DNA of 64,000 nt, from assembly GCA_002402905.1 (NCBI GenBank), contig DHGT01000015.1:19141-83140 (forward strand), given 5' to 3'. Under the pieces are notes generated by a model. That model worked only from the letters and a program-made list of their open reading frames with translations, was not told where the DNA came from and did not search any database. Position numbers and translations under genes: made by a program. Below are positions 52,523 to 61,105 of the stretch, piece by piece (position 1 is the stretch's first letter; each line of letters opens with the position of its first letter). Origin of the DNA: Desulfatitalea sp. UBA4791 (GTDB lineage Bacteria > Desulfobacterota > Desulfobacteria > Desulfobacterales > Desulfosarcinaceae).

Positions 52523-54808
52523 ATGCACACAGAAAAATCGCCCCGGCAGGAGCTTTCTCCCTGGTGGCGTCGCAGTGTGGCGCTGGTCTTCTTTATCGGC
52601 ATGGCGGTGTTGGTCTTTATTTCGGTGCAGGCCTATCGCCATGCGCCGCCCATACCGGCCAAAGTGGTCGGTTCCGGCGGCGAACCGATTTTCACCGGTC
52701 GGGACATCGAGGCAGGCCAACAGGTTTTCTTAAAATACGCGCTGATGCAGAACGGCTCGATCTGGGGTCATGGGGCCTACCTGGGACCCGATTTTTCAGC
52801 GCGCTATCTCCATGAACTCGCCCTGGACGCCGGCAACGCGCTGGCCCGTGAGCAGTTCGGCCGTGATCTTTCGGCGCTCGACGAGGGACAACGTGCGTCT
52901 ATCGACGCACAGGTAGCGCTCCTGCTCAAACAGAATCGCTACAATGCCACGACGGATACACTTCTGTTTACACCGGCCGAAAAAGCCTCCTTTCAACGGC
53001 AGTTGGAATATTGGGCGGGCTATTTCACGCATCCCACAAACAATGGCGGTCTTCCAAGCAAATATATCGACGACCCGGAAGAGATCCGCCAGCTGACCGC
53101 GTTTTTCTCATGGGCCGCCTGGGCCAGCGTAGCCAACCGGCCGGACAAACCCTACTCGTACACCAACAATTTTCCCTACGACCCTGCGGTCGGCAACCTT
53201 CTCACCAGCGACGCCATCCTGTGGAGCGCGCTGAGCGTGGTGATGCTGCTCGGGGGCCTGGCGCTGGTGCTGTTCACCTTCGGGCGGTTCGATTACCTGG
53301 GATGGAAAGGCGGAGAACGGGACATCCACCCCATCATGCGACCCGGCGAAGCGACTCCCGGCCAGAAAGCGGTGGTCAAATACTTCGTAATCGTGGCCCT
53401 TCTTTTCCTGGCGCAGGTCATGATCGGGGGCGCCCTGGCCCACTACCGGGCCGATCCCGGCGATTTTTATGGTATCGATCTGGCCCAGTTTCTGCCCAGC
53501 AACATCATGCGCACCTGGCACCTGCAGCTCGCCATTTTTTGGATCGCCACCGGCTACGTGGCCGGCGGACTGCTCCTGGCCTCCTCGCTGGGCCAGAATG
53601 AACCCCAGGGTCATACAACGGGCATTCATCTGCTTTTCTGGGCCCTGGTGGTGTTGGTGGTCGGCAGTCTGTTGGGTGAAATTCTCGGCATCCACCAACT
53701 CTTCGGGTCCTTGTGGAGCTGGTTCGGCCACCAGGGATGGGAATTTCTCGAACTGGGCAGGTTCTGGCAGGTGATCCTCGCCGTAGGCCTCACCTTCTGG
53801 CTGTGGCTCCTTTATCGGGCGGTCGGTCCCGCCCTGAAAGACCCCGGTAAAAAAGAGATCGGGTGGCTTTTCCTTGGGGCGGCCGCCTCCATTCCGGTAT
53901 TTTACCTGCCGGCCTTTTTCTTCGGATCGACCACAAACTTTGCGGTGGTCGACACCTGGCGTTTCTGGATCATTCACCTCTGGGTGGAGGGATTTTTCGA
54001 ATTGTTCGTCACCGTTCTGGTGGCTGTCACCTTCTACCAGCTCGGGGTCGTGCGCCGCATCAACGTGATCCGTGTCATCTATATGGACGCCATTTTGTTT
54101 CTCTCCGGGGGCATTATCGGCACGGCCCACCATTGGTACTGGACCGGCCAGACCAACTTCACCATGGCCCTGGCCACCATGTTCTCGGCCCTCGAGGTGG
54201 TGCCCCTGACCCTCCTGACGCTGGACGCATGGGATTTCATGAAGTTGACCGGCACGCAGAGCGGTGCCAGCACAGCTCGCAAGGTGATTCCCCATAAATG
54301 GGCCTTCTACTTTCTGATGGCCGTGGGTTTCTGGAACTTCGTGGGCGCCGGCGTCTTCGGCTTTTTGATCAATATGCCGGTGGTGAGTTTCTACGAGGTG
54401 GGGACGGTGTTGACCCTCAACCATGGACACGCGGCCCTGTTGGGCGCCTTTGGCATGCTGGCCATGGCCCTGCTGGTGCTTTGCCTGCGCCATGTGCTCA
54501 GCGACGCCCAGTGGGTGGTTCCCGAAAAATGGGTGAAGGTCTCTTTCTGGGGTATGAACGTGGGCCTGGCCCTGATGGTCATTACCAACCTGTTCCCGGT
54601 GGGCGTGCTGCAAATCTGGGATGTGCTCACCAACGGATATTGGCATGCCCGGGGCCTGGAATTCATGGCCCAGGATCGTATCCGAATGCTGGAATGGGCC
54701 AGCCTGCCCTCGCACGTGGTCCTGATCGCCCTGGGTGTCGTTCCCATGGTGATCGCCGCGGGCCTGACCTATTTAAAGATCCGGCAGCCGGCCTCGAAAT
54801 TGACTTAA
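52523..54808 (+). CDS. norB: Quinol-type nitric oxide reductase (qNor/NorZ), divergent quinol site
   Basis: A 761-residue heme-copper-oxidase-superfamily enzyme that reduces NO to N2O. There is no CxxCH, so it is the single-subunit quinol type with a fused N-terminal extracytoplasmic domain (about 40-225). Heme ligands H333, H634 and H636 (NHGHA) and FeB ligands H485, H536 and H537 with the catalytic E489 (HLWVEGFFE) are all present. Compared with the canonical quinol motif AHYxVExxxFYG, this protein has AHYRADPGDFYG (H307, D311, F315). The C-terminal WxRxxGD site reads WASLPSH. The intact FeB site argues against NO dismutase. An FNR-type palindrome overlaps its stop codon. Confidence 0.92.
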   Translation: MHTEKSPRQELSPWWRRSVALVFFIGMAVLVFISVQAYRHAPPIPAKVVGSGGEPIFTGRDIEAGQQVFLKYALMQNGSIWGHGAYLGPDFSARYLHELALDAGNALAREQFGRDLSALDEGQRASIDAQVALLLKQNRYNATTDTLLFTPAEKASFQRQLEYWAGYFTHPTNNGGLPSKYIDDPEEIRQLTAFFSWAAWASVANRPDKPYSYTNNFPYDPAVGNLLTSDAILWSALSVVMLLGGLALVLFTFGRFDYLGWKGGERDIHPIMRPGEATPGQKAVVKYFVIVALLFLAQVMIGGALAHYRADPGDFYGIDLAQFLPSNIMRTWHLQLAIFWIATGYVAGGLLLASSLGQNEPQGHTTGIHLLFWALVVLVVGSLLGEILGIHQLFGSLWSWFGHQGWEFLELGRFWQVILAVGLTFWLWLLYRAVGPALKDPGKKEIGWLFLGAAASIPVFYLPAFFFGSTTNFAVVDTWRFWIIHLWVEGFFELFVTVLVAVTFYQLGVVRRINVIRVIYMDAILFLSGGIIGTAHHWYWTGQTNFTMALATMFSALEVVPLTLLTLDAWDFMKLTGTQSGASTARKVIPHKWAFYFLMAVGFWNFVGAGVFGFLINMPVVSFYEVGTVLTLNHGHAALLGAFGMLAMALLVLCLRHVLSDAQWVVPEKWVKVSFWGMNVGLALMVITNLFPVGVLQIWDVLTNGYWHARGLEFMAQDRIRMLEWASLPSHVVLIALGVVPMVIAAGLTYLKIRQPASKLT

Positions 54809-54813
54809 GTCAA
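54800..54813. promoter_or_regulatory. CRP/FNR-type palindrome 3, over the qNor stop codon
   Basis: TTGACTTAAGTCAA, identical to the site before the nar operon, contains the qNor TAA stop (54806-54808). It lies 109 bp before the MetE-like gene, so it probably controls a second transcript starting there. Confidence 0.6.
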
Positions 54814-54921
54814 GACACCGGCCCCAGAATTCGTATAGGGTTGCAAGGCAAACCCGGCGGAACCGATTCACCTGAAGATGCAAAACACCTCTATCTGACC
54901 GGAACAAAGGAGAAAACGGCC

Positions 54922-55950
54922 ATGCCCAACCCCATTCCCGGCAACCTGCTGACCACCGCCATGGCGGTGATGCCGCACACGGACGTGGACCGCGCCCTTC
55001 AAATGGCCCTGTCGCTCGACGTGCCGTTCTGGCCCCAGTTGCCCAACTACAGCTACTACGAAGACATGTACGTCCAGGCCGCCGAGCACTTTCCCGGCAT
55101 TGTCCTGGACCTGGAAAAACGCAGCCTGCGCTTTTCTATGGACAAGTTCGCCGAGGAATTGGAAACGACGTTGATGCACTTCGACGAACCGGAGATGTTC
55201 GACATCAGCGAAACCTACTCCGCCGTCTACCATCGCTTCCTGGCCATGGACCTGGCCGACCGGCCGGCCATCCGGGGGCAGCTCGAGGGGCCCATCAGCT
55301 TCGGGTTCAACATCCTGGACCAGGACGAACGGCCCATTCTCTTCGACGATACCGTGCGGCCCTTCATGCTCGACTTCATGGCCAGGCGGATCAACGTCCA
55401 GCTCGCCCGGCTGCGAAAATTGAACCCCAATGCCTTCATGTTCGTGGACGAGCCGGGGTTGCAGTTTCTCTTCTCGGCCATGGCCGGTTACGGCGATCTC
55501 AAGGCCAAGGGGGACCTGGACCAGTTTTTCGCCCAGGTGGAGCGGCCCCGCGGCATTCACCTGTGCGGCAACCCGGACTGGGATTTCCTGCTCAACCTGG
55601 ACTTGGAGGTGCTCTCCCTGGATGTCTACACCAATGCGGAGGTCTTCGCCTCCTATGCCAAATCCATCGGCAAATTTCTCGATCGCGGCGGCGTAATCGT
55701 CTGGGGCATCGTGCCCACCGGGTTCGAGGCCTTCAGCCAGGAGGAGATCCCCACGTTGATCCAGCGCCTCGAAACGATCTGGACCACCTTGTGGGGCAAG
55801 GGGATCGACCGTGAACAATTGATCTCTCAAGGTATGATCTCGCCGGCCACCTGCTGCCTGATCAACCCGGACAAGGAGCGCACCGTGGAGCGCGCATTTG
55901 CCGCCGTCAATCAGATGGCTGCCGCTCTGCGGGAGAAGTACCTGCACTGA
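54922..55950 (+). CDS. UROD/MetE-like zinc methyltransferase-family protein
   Basis: A 342-residue TIM-barrel protein of the uroporphyrinogen decarboxylase / cobalamin-independent methionine synthase superfamily. A likely Zn site is formed by H and C in GIHLCGNPDW together with the Cys pair in SPATCCLINP, as in the MetE C-terminal domain (H-x-C ... C). FVDEPGLQFLF also matches MetE (DEPxL). It lacks the N-terminal half of full MetE, so it may use another methyl donor such as a corrinoid protein. Its place between the NO reductase and a DHOD-like gene is unexplained. The ATG has an AAAGGAG site. Confidence 0.8.
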   Translation: MPNPIPGNLLTTAMAVMPHTDVDRALQMALSLDVPFWPQLPNYSYYEDMYVQAAEHFPGIVLDLEKRSLRFSMDKFAEELETTLMHFDEPEMFDISETYSAVYHRFLAMDLADRPAIRGQLEGPISFGFNILDQDERPILFDDTVRPFMLDFMARRINVQLARLRKLNPNAFMFVDEPGLQFLFSAMAGYGDLKAKGDLDQFFAQVERPRGIHLCGNPDWDFLLNLDLEVLSLDVYTNAEVFASYAKSIGKFLDRGGVIVWGIVPTGFEAFSQEEIPTLIQRLETIWTTLWGKGIDREQLISQGMISPATCCLINPDKERTVERAFAAVNQMAAALREKYLH

Positions 55951-55990
55951 ACTGCATTCAAAAATATAAACCGAATGAGAGGAGGTAGGC

Positions 55991-57016
55991 ATGGATCTGA
56001 CGACCAGTTACATGGGCATGGAGTTGAAGAGCCCGATCATCGCCGGCAGCTCGGGCATGACCGGATCGGTGGATCAGGTCAAAAAGCTGGCGGAAAACGG
56101 CGCCGGGGCCGTGGTGCTCAAGTCGATCTTCGAAGAGGAGGTGATGAACGAGTACGCCGATTTCATCAAGACCGCCCGGGTGCAGTACGGCGATCCCCAA
56201 TACTTCGACTACGATGGTCAGCGCAGCCCCATCGAGTATTACGACTATGTGTTGCGCGAAGAGAATCTGAAGAAATACATCGAACTGGTCGAAGCGAGCA
56301 AGGCGGCGGTGACCATTCCGGTGATGGCCAGCATCAACTGTTTTTTCTATTCGGTGGAGTGGCTCTCGTATGCCGTAAACCTGGAAAAAGCCGGGGCCGA
56401 CGGCCTGGAGCTGAATATGTTCTTCCCACCCACTGACTTCGAACACTCGCGCGAAGAAAAAGAGGCCCTATATTTCAAGATCGCCGAACAGGTTACCCAA
56501 GCCGTTTCCATCCCCGTGGCCCTGAAGATCAGCCCCTACTTCACCGACCTGGGGCCCATGATCCAGCGCTTGTCCAAAACCGGCATCAAGGGCATCGTCC
56601 TGTTTAACCGCTTTTTCAGCCCGGATTTCGACCTCGACAAGCTGGAGGTCAAGCCGTCGTTCGTCTTCAGCACCCCGTCTGACCTGGCCCTCTCCCTGCG
56701 CTGGGTCGCCGTGATGGCCAACAAGGTCGACTGCCACCTGGCCGCCTCCACCGGCGTGCACGATGCCGCGGCGGTGATCAAGCAGTTGCTGGCCGGCGCC
56801 CAGGCCGTGCAGGTAGCCTCCTGCCTCTACAAGAACGGGCCGAAGTACATCCGGGAGATGCTCGATGGCGTGGAAGCGTGGATGACCGGCCGAAGGTACC
56901 GCACCCTTTCGGATTTCAGAGGCAAATTGAGCCAGGAGCGCAGCGCCGACCCGGCAGTATACGAACGGGCCCAGTTCATGCGCTATTTTGGCGGCAAGAA
57001 GAATGTGACCTTATAA
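55991..57016 (+). CDS. Dihydroorotate dehydrogenase-like flavoprotein, paralogue 2
   Basis: A 341-residue paralogue of the protein at 50918, identical at well over half the positions by eye, with an ~11-residue insertion near residue 65 (around QYFDYDGQRSP). It keeps AGSSGMTGS, VVLKSIFEEE, MASINC, ALKISPYF and STGVHDAAAVIKQLL. The loop of the catalytic Cys reads ELNMFFPPTD, so Cys is again absent. An AGGAGG site precedes the ATG. It follows the MetE-like gene by 40 bp and precedes an ABC operon by 19 bp, so they may share a transcript from the palindrome at 54800. Confidence 0.85.
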   Translation: MDLTTSYMGMELKSPIIAGSSGMTGSVDQVKKLAENGAGAVVLKSIFEEEVMNEYADFIKTARVQYGDPQYFDYDGQRSPIEYYDYVLREENLKKYIELVEASKAAVTIPVMASINCFFYSVEWLSYAVNLEKAGADGLELNMFFPPTDFEHSREEKEALYFKIAEQVTQAVSIPVALKISPYFTDLGPMIQRLSKTGIKGIVLFNRFFSPDFDLDKLEVKPSFVFSTPSDLALSLRWVAVMANKVDCHLAASTGVHDAAAVIKQLLAGAQAVQVASCLYKNGPKYIREMLDGVEAWMTGRRYRTLSDFRGKLSQERSADPAVYERAQFMRYFGGKKNVTL

Positions 57017-57035
57017 CGTTTCAGGAACGCTGAAC

Positions 57036-57740
57036 ATGGCATTGATCCAGGCATCAAATGTATCCAAGGATTACGAGACCGAAGAGGTGACTGTCCATGC
57101 GCTTCGGAGGGTGACGTTCGACATCGAACCCGCCTCGTTCGTCTCGTTCGTCGGACCGTCGGGCAGCGGCAAGACGACCCTCCTGAACCTGATCGGCTGC
57201 CTGGACAAGCCGTCGTCCGGGCAGCTGATCGTGGCCGGCACCGACATCGCCACCCTGGACCGGAAAGGGGGCGCGGCCTTCAGGGGCAAGCACCTGGGAT
57301 TCATCTTCCAGGACTTCAACCTGATCCCGGTCCTGACTGTGTACGAGAATATCGAATATCCGCTCATCATGGTGCAGAACATCCCGCCCACCGAACGCAG
57401 GGAACGGGTCGCCAGCATGATCGACGCGGTGGGCATGAGCGCCCAGGCCGCCAAATTCCCCCACCAGATCTCCGGCGGACAGAAACAGCGCGTGGCCGTG
57501 GCCCGGGCCCTGGTCACGCATCCCGCGCTGGTCCTGGCCGACGAACCCACGGCCAACCTCGATTCCCAGACCGCCTACACGGTGATCGCACTGATGAAAC
57601 GCATGCGAGACGACCTCGGGACCACCTTCGTTTTCTCCACCCATGACACCAAGATCGTCGGCGAGGCCGAAGTCCTGTTCCGGCTCGAAGACGGGCGTCT
57701 CGCGACCGGGCAAGGGAGTGGGGAGGCGCCGCATGTTTAA
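57036..57740 (+). CDS. LolD/MacB-type ABC transporter ATPase
   Basis: A 234-residue cytoplasmic ATPase. Walker A is GPSGSGKTT, the Q-loop is in FIFQDFNLIPVLT, the signature is ISGGQKQRVAVARAL, Walker B is LVLADEPTANLD and the H-loop is in FSTHD. This is the MacB/LolD/FtsE subfamily, which powers mechanotransmission rather than classical import. The downstream FtsX-type permease overlaps by 8 bases. Together with the LolA-like and beta-barrel genes it forms an envelope transport operon. Confidence 0.94.
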   Translation: MALIQASNVSKDYETEEVTVHALRRVTFDIEPASFVSFVGPSGSGKTTLLNLIGCLDKPSSGQLIVAGTDIATLDRKGGAAFRGKHLGFIFQDFNLIPVLTVYENIEYPLIMVQNIPPTERRERVASMIDAVGMSAQAAKFPHQISGGQKQRVAVARALVTHPALVLADEPTANLDSQTAYTVIALMKRMRDDLGTTFVFSTHDTKIVGEAEVLFRLEDGRLATGQGSGEAPHV

Positions 57741-58971
57741 TCTGTTCAAAATCGCCATGCGCAATCTGATCCGTTACAAGCGCCGCACCTTGCTCACGGC
57801 CTCGCTGATCACCCTGGGCGTTGTCTTCGTAATCGTCTTCGTCTCGATCAGCGGTTCCTTCAAAGCCATGATGATCGGCCAGATCACCGATTCGATGCTC
57901 GGCCACCTGCAGATCCACCGCAAGGGATATGTCGCCTCCATCGACAACCTGCCGCTGAACCTGAACCTCCCGCCCCAAGCCTATCGGAAGATCGCGGCGA
58001 GACTCGCCACCGATCCCCGTGTAGCGGCCTTTTCGCCGCGCATCAAATTCGGCGGGATGTTCAGCAATTTCGTGGAAACCACCAACATCCGACTCAACGG
58101 CATCGATCCAGAAAGGGAACTGCAAACGACGCCCCTGCTGACCGCCCGCATCGCCGAGGGAGAAACGGCGCTCAGGCGCGGCGAGCTGTGGGTGCCGGTC
58201 CTTCTGGCCAAAGGACTGAAGGTGAAACTGGGAGATGTGGTCGTCATCGTGGCCACCAACGCGGATGGCTCGGTCAACGGCAAGCAGTTCACCGTCTCCG
58301 CGATCCTGGAGAGCGTCACCGGTCCCGGCGGCCGCGACGGCTATCTGCACATCGAGGATGCCGCCGACATACTTCGCATGAGCGAGGCCGAAATCAGTGA
58401 AGTGGTGGTTCGGCTGAAGCAATTCGATCGCCTGGACGAAGCCAGACAGCATCTGATCCGGGAGACGGCGGACACGGTGGACAAGCAAGGCCGGCCGATG
58501 CTCGAAGTCCACTCCTGGGAGCAGCTCTCGCCCTTTTTCAACATCGCCAGCATGATCGACGTCATGACCTTTTTCATTAAAATCATGCTCGTGGCCATCG
58601 TGCTGATCAGCATCATGAACGTGATGATCATGGCCGTCTACGAACGCATCCGGGAAATCGGCACCATCGCCGCCATCGGCACGCCGCCCGGCCGGATTCG
58701 GACCCTGTTTATCATGGAAGGCTTTTGCCTGGGCGTCATCGGCGCCGTCGTGGGCAACCTGATCGGCATCGGACTGGTGGTCGTGCTCAACCTGATTGGC
58801 ATCGAGTTCGACTTCGGCCAGCAGAAAGGTCTGCTGCTCACCACCACCCTCGATCCCATGGATGTACTGGTGGTGTCGGTCATCGTCATCGCCGTGGCCG
58901 TGGCAGCCAGCCTCCAGCCGGCGTTCAAAGCCTCGCGCATGGAACCGATCCAGGCGCTCAGGCATGTGTAG
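57733..58971 (+). CDS. FtsX/LolCE/MacB-type ABC permease
   Basis: A 412-residue permease with the MacB/LolC layout. Helix 1 (LLTASLITLGVVFVIVFVSI) is followed by a large periplasmic domain (about 45-280) and three C-terminal helices (IKIMLVAIVLISIMNVMIMA, GFCLGVIGAVVGNLIGIGLV and VLVVSVIVIAVAVAASLQPA). ERIREIGTIAAIG and the final PAFKASRMEPIQALRHV are typical of the family. A single permease suggests a homodimer. It most likely moves lipid or lipoprotein material from the inner membrane to the LolA-like carrier encoded next. Confidence 0.92.
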   Translation: MFNLFKIAMRNLIRYKRRTLLTASLITLGVVFVIVFVSISGSFKAMMIGQITDSMLGHLQIHRKGYVASIDNLPLNLNLPPQAYRKIAARLATDPRVAAFSPRIKFGGMFSNFVETTNIRLNGIDPERELQTTPLLTARIAEGETALRRGELWVPVLLAKGLKVKLGDVVVIVATNADGSVNGKQFTVSAILESVTGPGGRDGYLHIEDAADILRMSEAEISEVVVRLKQFDRLDEARQHLIRETADTVDKQGRPMLEVHSWEQLSPFFNIASMIDVMTFFIKIMLVAIVLISIMNVMIMAVYERIREIGTIAAIGTPPGRIRTLFIMEGFCLGVIGAVVGNLIGIGLVVVLNLIGIEFDFGQQKGLLLTTTLDPMDVLVVSVIVIAVAVAASLQPAFKASRMEPIQALRHV

Positions 58972-59023
58972 GAGAACCGCCCGCGATGCCGATACCGTCG
59001 GCGTCCATCAAAGGAAGTGATTC

Positions 59024-59755
59024 ATGCTTAAATTACTCGGATTCATTCTCACGCTGGCCATGGCCTGGCCGGCGCATGCCATCGACGGCAACGCGCTGCT
59101 CAAGGAGGTGGACCGCAATCTCAATCCCGAATCGTACGAGATGTACCGCAAACTCATCAACTTGGAGCCAGACGGCCGCAAAAAGGAGTTTACGCTCTTT
59201 TCGGTCAAAAAGGGTGCGGACAAGGTGGCCGCACTCTTCCTGGCCCCGGCCAGCGAAAAGGGGCGAAGCACCCTTCGCCTGGGCGACAACATGTGGCTCA
59301 ACATCCCCAACGTCGGAAAACCGATTCGCATCACGAGCCTCCAGTCCGTGGTGGGCGGGATCTTCAACAACGCCGACATCCTGAGCCTGGACTATGGCGA
59401 TGAATACGACGTGGTCCAAACCGAACAGCCCGACCCGGCGCACTTGCTGCTCCTGCTCAAGGCCAGGACCCGCACGGTCGCCTACGACCAGCTCAGCATG
59501 TGGGTGGACAAAGCCCGGACCCTGCCGACCCGGATCGAATGCAAGACTGCGGATGGCATGTTGATCAAAACCCTGCACTTCAAGGAGATCAAGGATTTTG
59601 GCGGCGGCATCGTCCGGCCGTCGGTGATCGAAACCGACAGTCCGCTTTATCGAGGCTACACCTCGATCATGCTCTTTGCCGGTATCAAAAAGCGGGAATT
59701 CAAGGACGAGGTCTTCACCCTGACCTTCATGCCGAACCTGGAATCGTTGCGATAG
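59024..59755 (+). CDS. LolA-like outer-membrane lipoprotein-sorting protein
   Basis: A 243-residue periplasmic carrier. A signal peptide (about 1-19, LLGFILTLAMAWPAHA) precedes an open beta-barrel of the LolA/LppX superfamily (FTLFSVKKGADKVAALFLAP, SMWVDKARTLPTRIECKTAD and the C-terminal MLFAGIKKREFKDEVFTLTF). Such proteins shield an acyl chain or lipid in the periplasm. It lies between the ABC permease and an outer-membrane barrel whose ATG starts right at its stop codon, consistent with a bridge between the two membranes. The ATG has an AAGGAAG-type site. Confidence 0.88.
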   Translation: MLKLLGFILTLAMAWPAHAIDGNALLKEVDRNLNPESYEMYRKLINLEPDGRKKEFTLFSVKKGADKVAALFLAPASEKGRSTLRLGDNMWLNIPNVGKPIRITSLQSVVGGIFNNADILSLDYGDEYDVVQTEQPDPAHLLLLLKARTRTVAYDQLSMWVDKARTLPTRIECKTADGMLIKTLHFKEIKDFGGGIVRPSVIETDSPLYRGYTSIMLFAGIKKREFKDEVFTLTFMPNLESLR

Positions 59756-61057
59756 ATGAAACACCTGGGGATCGCCGTGCTCCTGATGGTATTTTATATG
59801 CTTCCTGACCGATCGTGGTCGGAAGACAATTATACCTTCGATCTCGACGAAATCGAAAAAAAGCCCTACCAGGTCGCCGGCTATGTGGAAGCCAGACCCG
59901 TGCTCTATGGGCTGGATGACGACGCCGCCCTGTATCGATTGCGTTTTTACGATGATCCCCAGGGGCACACCCGCTGGCAAATCAACGGCCGGGTGCGATT
60001 GGAAGGCAGCTACGAAAAGAGCATCTACCGCATGTTTGCAAGGCTCAACACCGATCTCGCGTACGACGACGCCGGCGGCGAGGAACGTACCACCGTTTAC
60101 GAGGCCTACCTGTCGGCAAAAGCCGCGACATCTGTCAAAATCGATGCCGGTAAAAAAACCCTGAAATGGGGCAAGGGATATGCCTGGAACCCCGTGGCCT
60201 TCATGGACCGTCCCAAGGACCCGGAAGATCCAGAGCTGGCTATGGAAGGCTATGTCATGGCCACCGCGGATTGGATCCGGAGTTTCGACGGCCCCCTGAC
60301 GACCGTTGCGTTCACGCCGGTGCTGTTTCCGGTCTACGACCATGTCAACGACGATTTCGGCGAAACGGAAAAGATCAACTGGGCCGGGCGGCTCTATTTT
60401 CTCCTGTACGACACGGACCTGGACGTGATGTTCATGACCGGCGGGAGCCGGCCGGACCGATATGGTGTCGATTTTTCGCGCAACCTGACGACCAACTTCG
60501 AAATTCACGGCGAATACGCCTGGCTGCCCAACACCCGCAAGCTGGTCCTCGACGCCGGAGGCACACCGCGGCGAACCAGAGAAGATGCACACGCCTTCCT
60601 GGTCGGCCTGCGCTACCTGACCGGATTCGATCTGACCACCATCGTCGAGTTCTATCACAACGGTGCCGGTTTCGACAGGGAGGAGATGAAGGCCTTCTAC
60701 GACCTCGTCGATCGCGGCTACGCCAGCTACCAGGACACGGGCAACGCCAGCGGGCTCGCCCAGGCCCTGCAACTGGCCGGCAGCGGTTACGCGCGGCCCA
60801 GCGCCATGCGCAACTATCTCTACGTCCGGATGAGCCAGAAAGAACCGTTCGACATCCTTTACCTGACGCCCGCGCTGACCTGCATCATCAATACGGACGA
60901 CGGCAGCCTGAGCCTCACCCCGGAGCTGTTCTACACCGGCATCACCAACCTGGAGCTGCGCCTGCGGGCGAGCCTCATCGCCGGCGACGGCCGCAGTGAA
61001 TTCGGCGAGAAGCAGAACGACTACCGCTTTGAAGTACGGGCGGGCTATTACTTTTAA
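59756..61057 (+). CDS. Outer-membrane beta-barrel protein of unknown substrate
   Basis: A 433-residue protein with a signal peptide (about 1-22, GIAVLLMVFYMLPDRSWS). It has many alternating amphipathic strands, for example YVEARPVLYGLDD, WQINGRVRLEGSYE, FEIHGEYAWLPN and LELRLRASLIAGDG, and ends in aromatic Phe (FEVRAGYYF), the usual outer-membrane assembly signal. It resembles large porin or alginate-export-type barrels only in overall pattern. It begins immediately at the stop of the LolA-like gene, so the two are coupled. It probably receives or inserts the cargo of the ABC/LolA system. Confidence 0.8.
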   Translation: MKHLGIAVLLMVFYMLPDRSWSEDNYTFDLDEIEKKPYQVAGYVEARPVLYGLDDDAALYRLRFYDDPQGHTRWQINGRVRLEGSYEKSIYRMFARLNTDLAYDDAGGEERTTVYEAYLSAKAATSVKIDAGKKTLKWGKGYAWNPVAFMDRPKDPEDPELAMEGYVMATADWIRSFDGPLTTVAFTPVLFPVYDHVNDDFGETEKINWAGRLYFLLYDTDLDVMFMTGGSRPDRYGVDFSRNLTTNFEIHGEYAWLPNTRKLVLDAGGTPRRTREDAHAFLVGLRYLTGFDLTTIVEFYHNGAGFDREEMKAFYDLVDRGYASYQDTGNASGLAQALQLAGSGYARPSAMRNYLYVRMSQKEPFDILYLTPALTCIINTDDGSLSLTPELFYTGITNLELRLRASLIAGDGRSEFGEKQNDYRFEVRAGYYF

Positions 61058-61105
61058 AAGGCCTGTAAGACCCACAACAACCTGCAACAGAATGGAGCAT
61101 CACCC

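Noticed and set aside
52523..54808. Nitric oxide dismutase (Nod) instead of qNor
   Set aside because: The FeB histidines H485, H536 and H537 and the catalytic E489 are all kept, whereas Nod proteins are altered at this site.
54298..54921. A 550-codon frame joining sequence inside the qNor gene to the MetE-like protein
   Set aside because: The first ~200 codons are a shadow of qNor in another frame; the MetE-like gene has its own AAAGGAG site and ATG at 54922.
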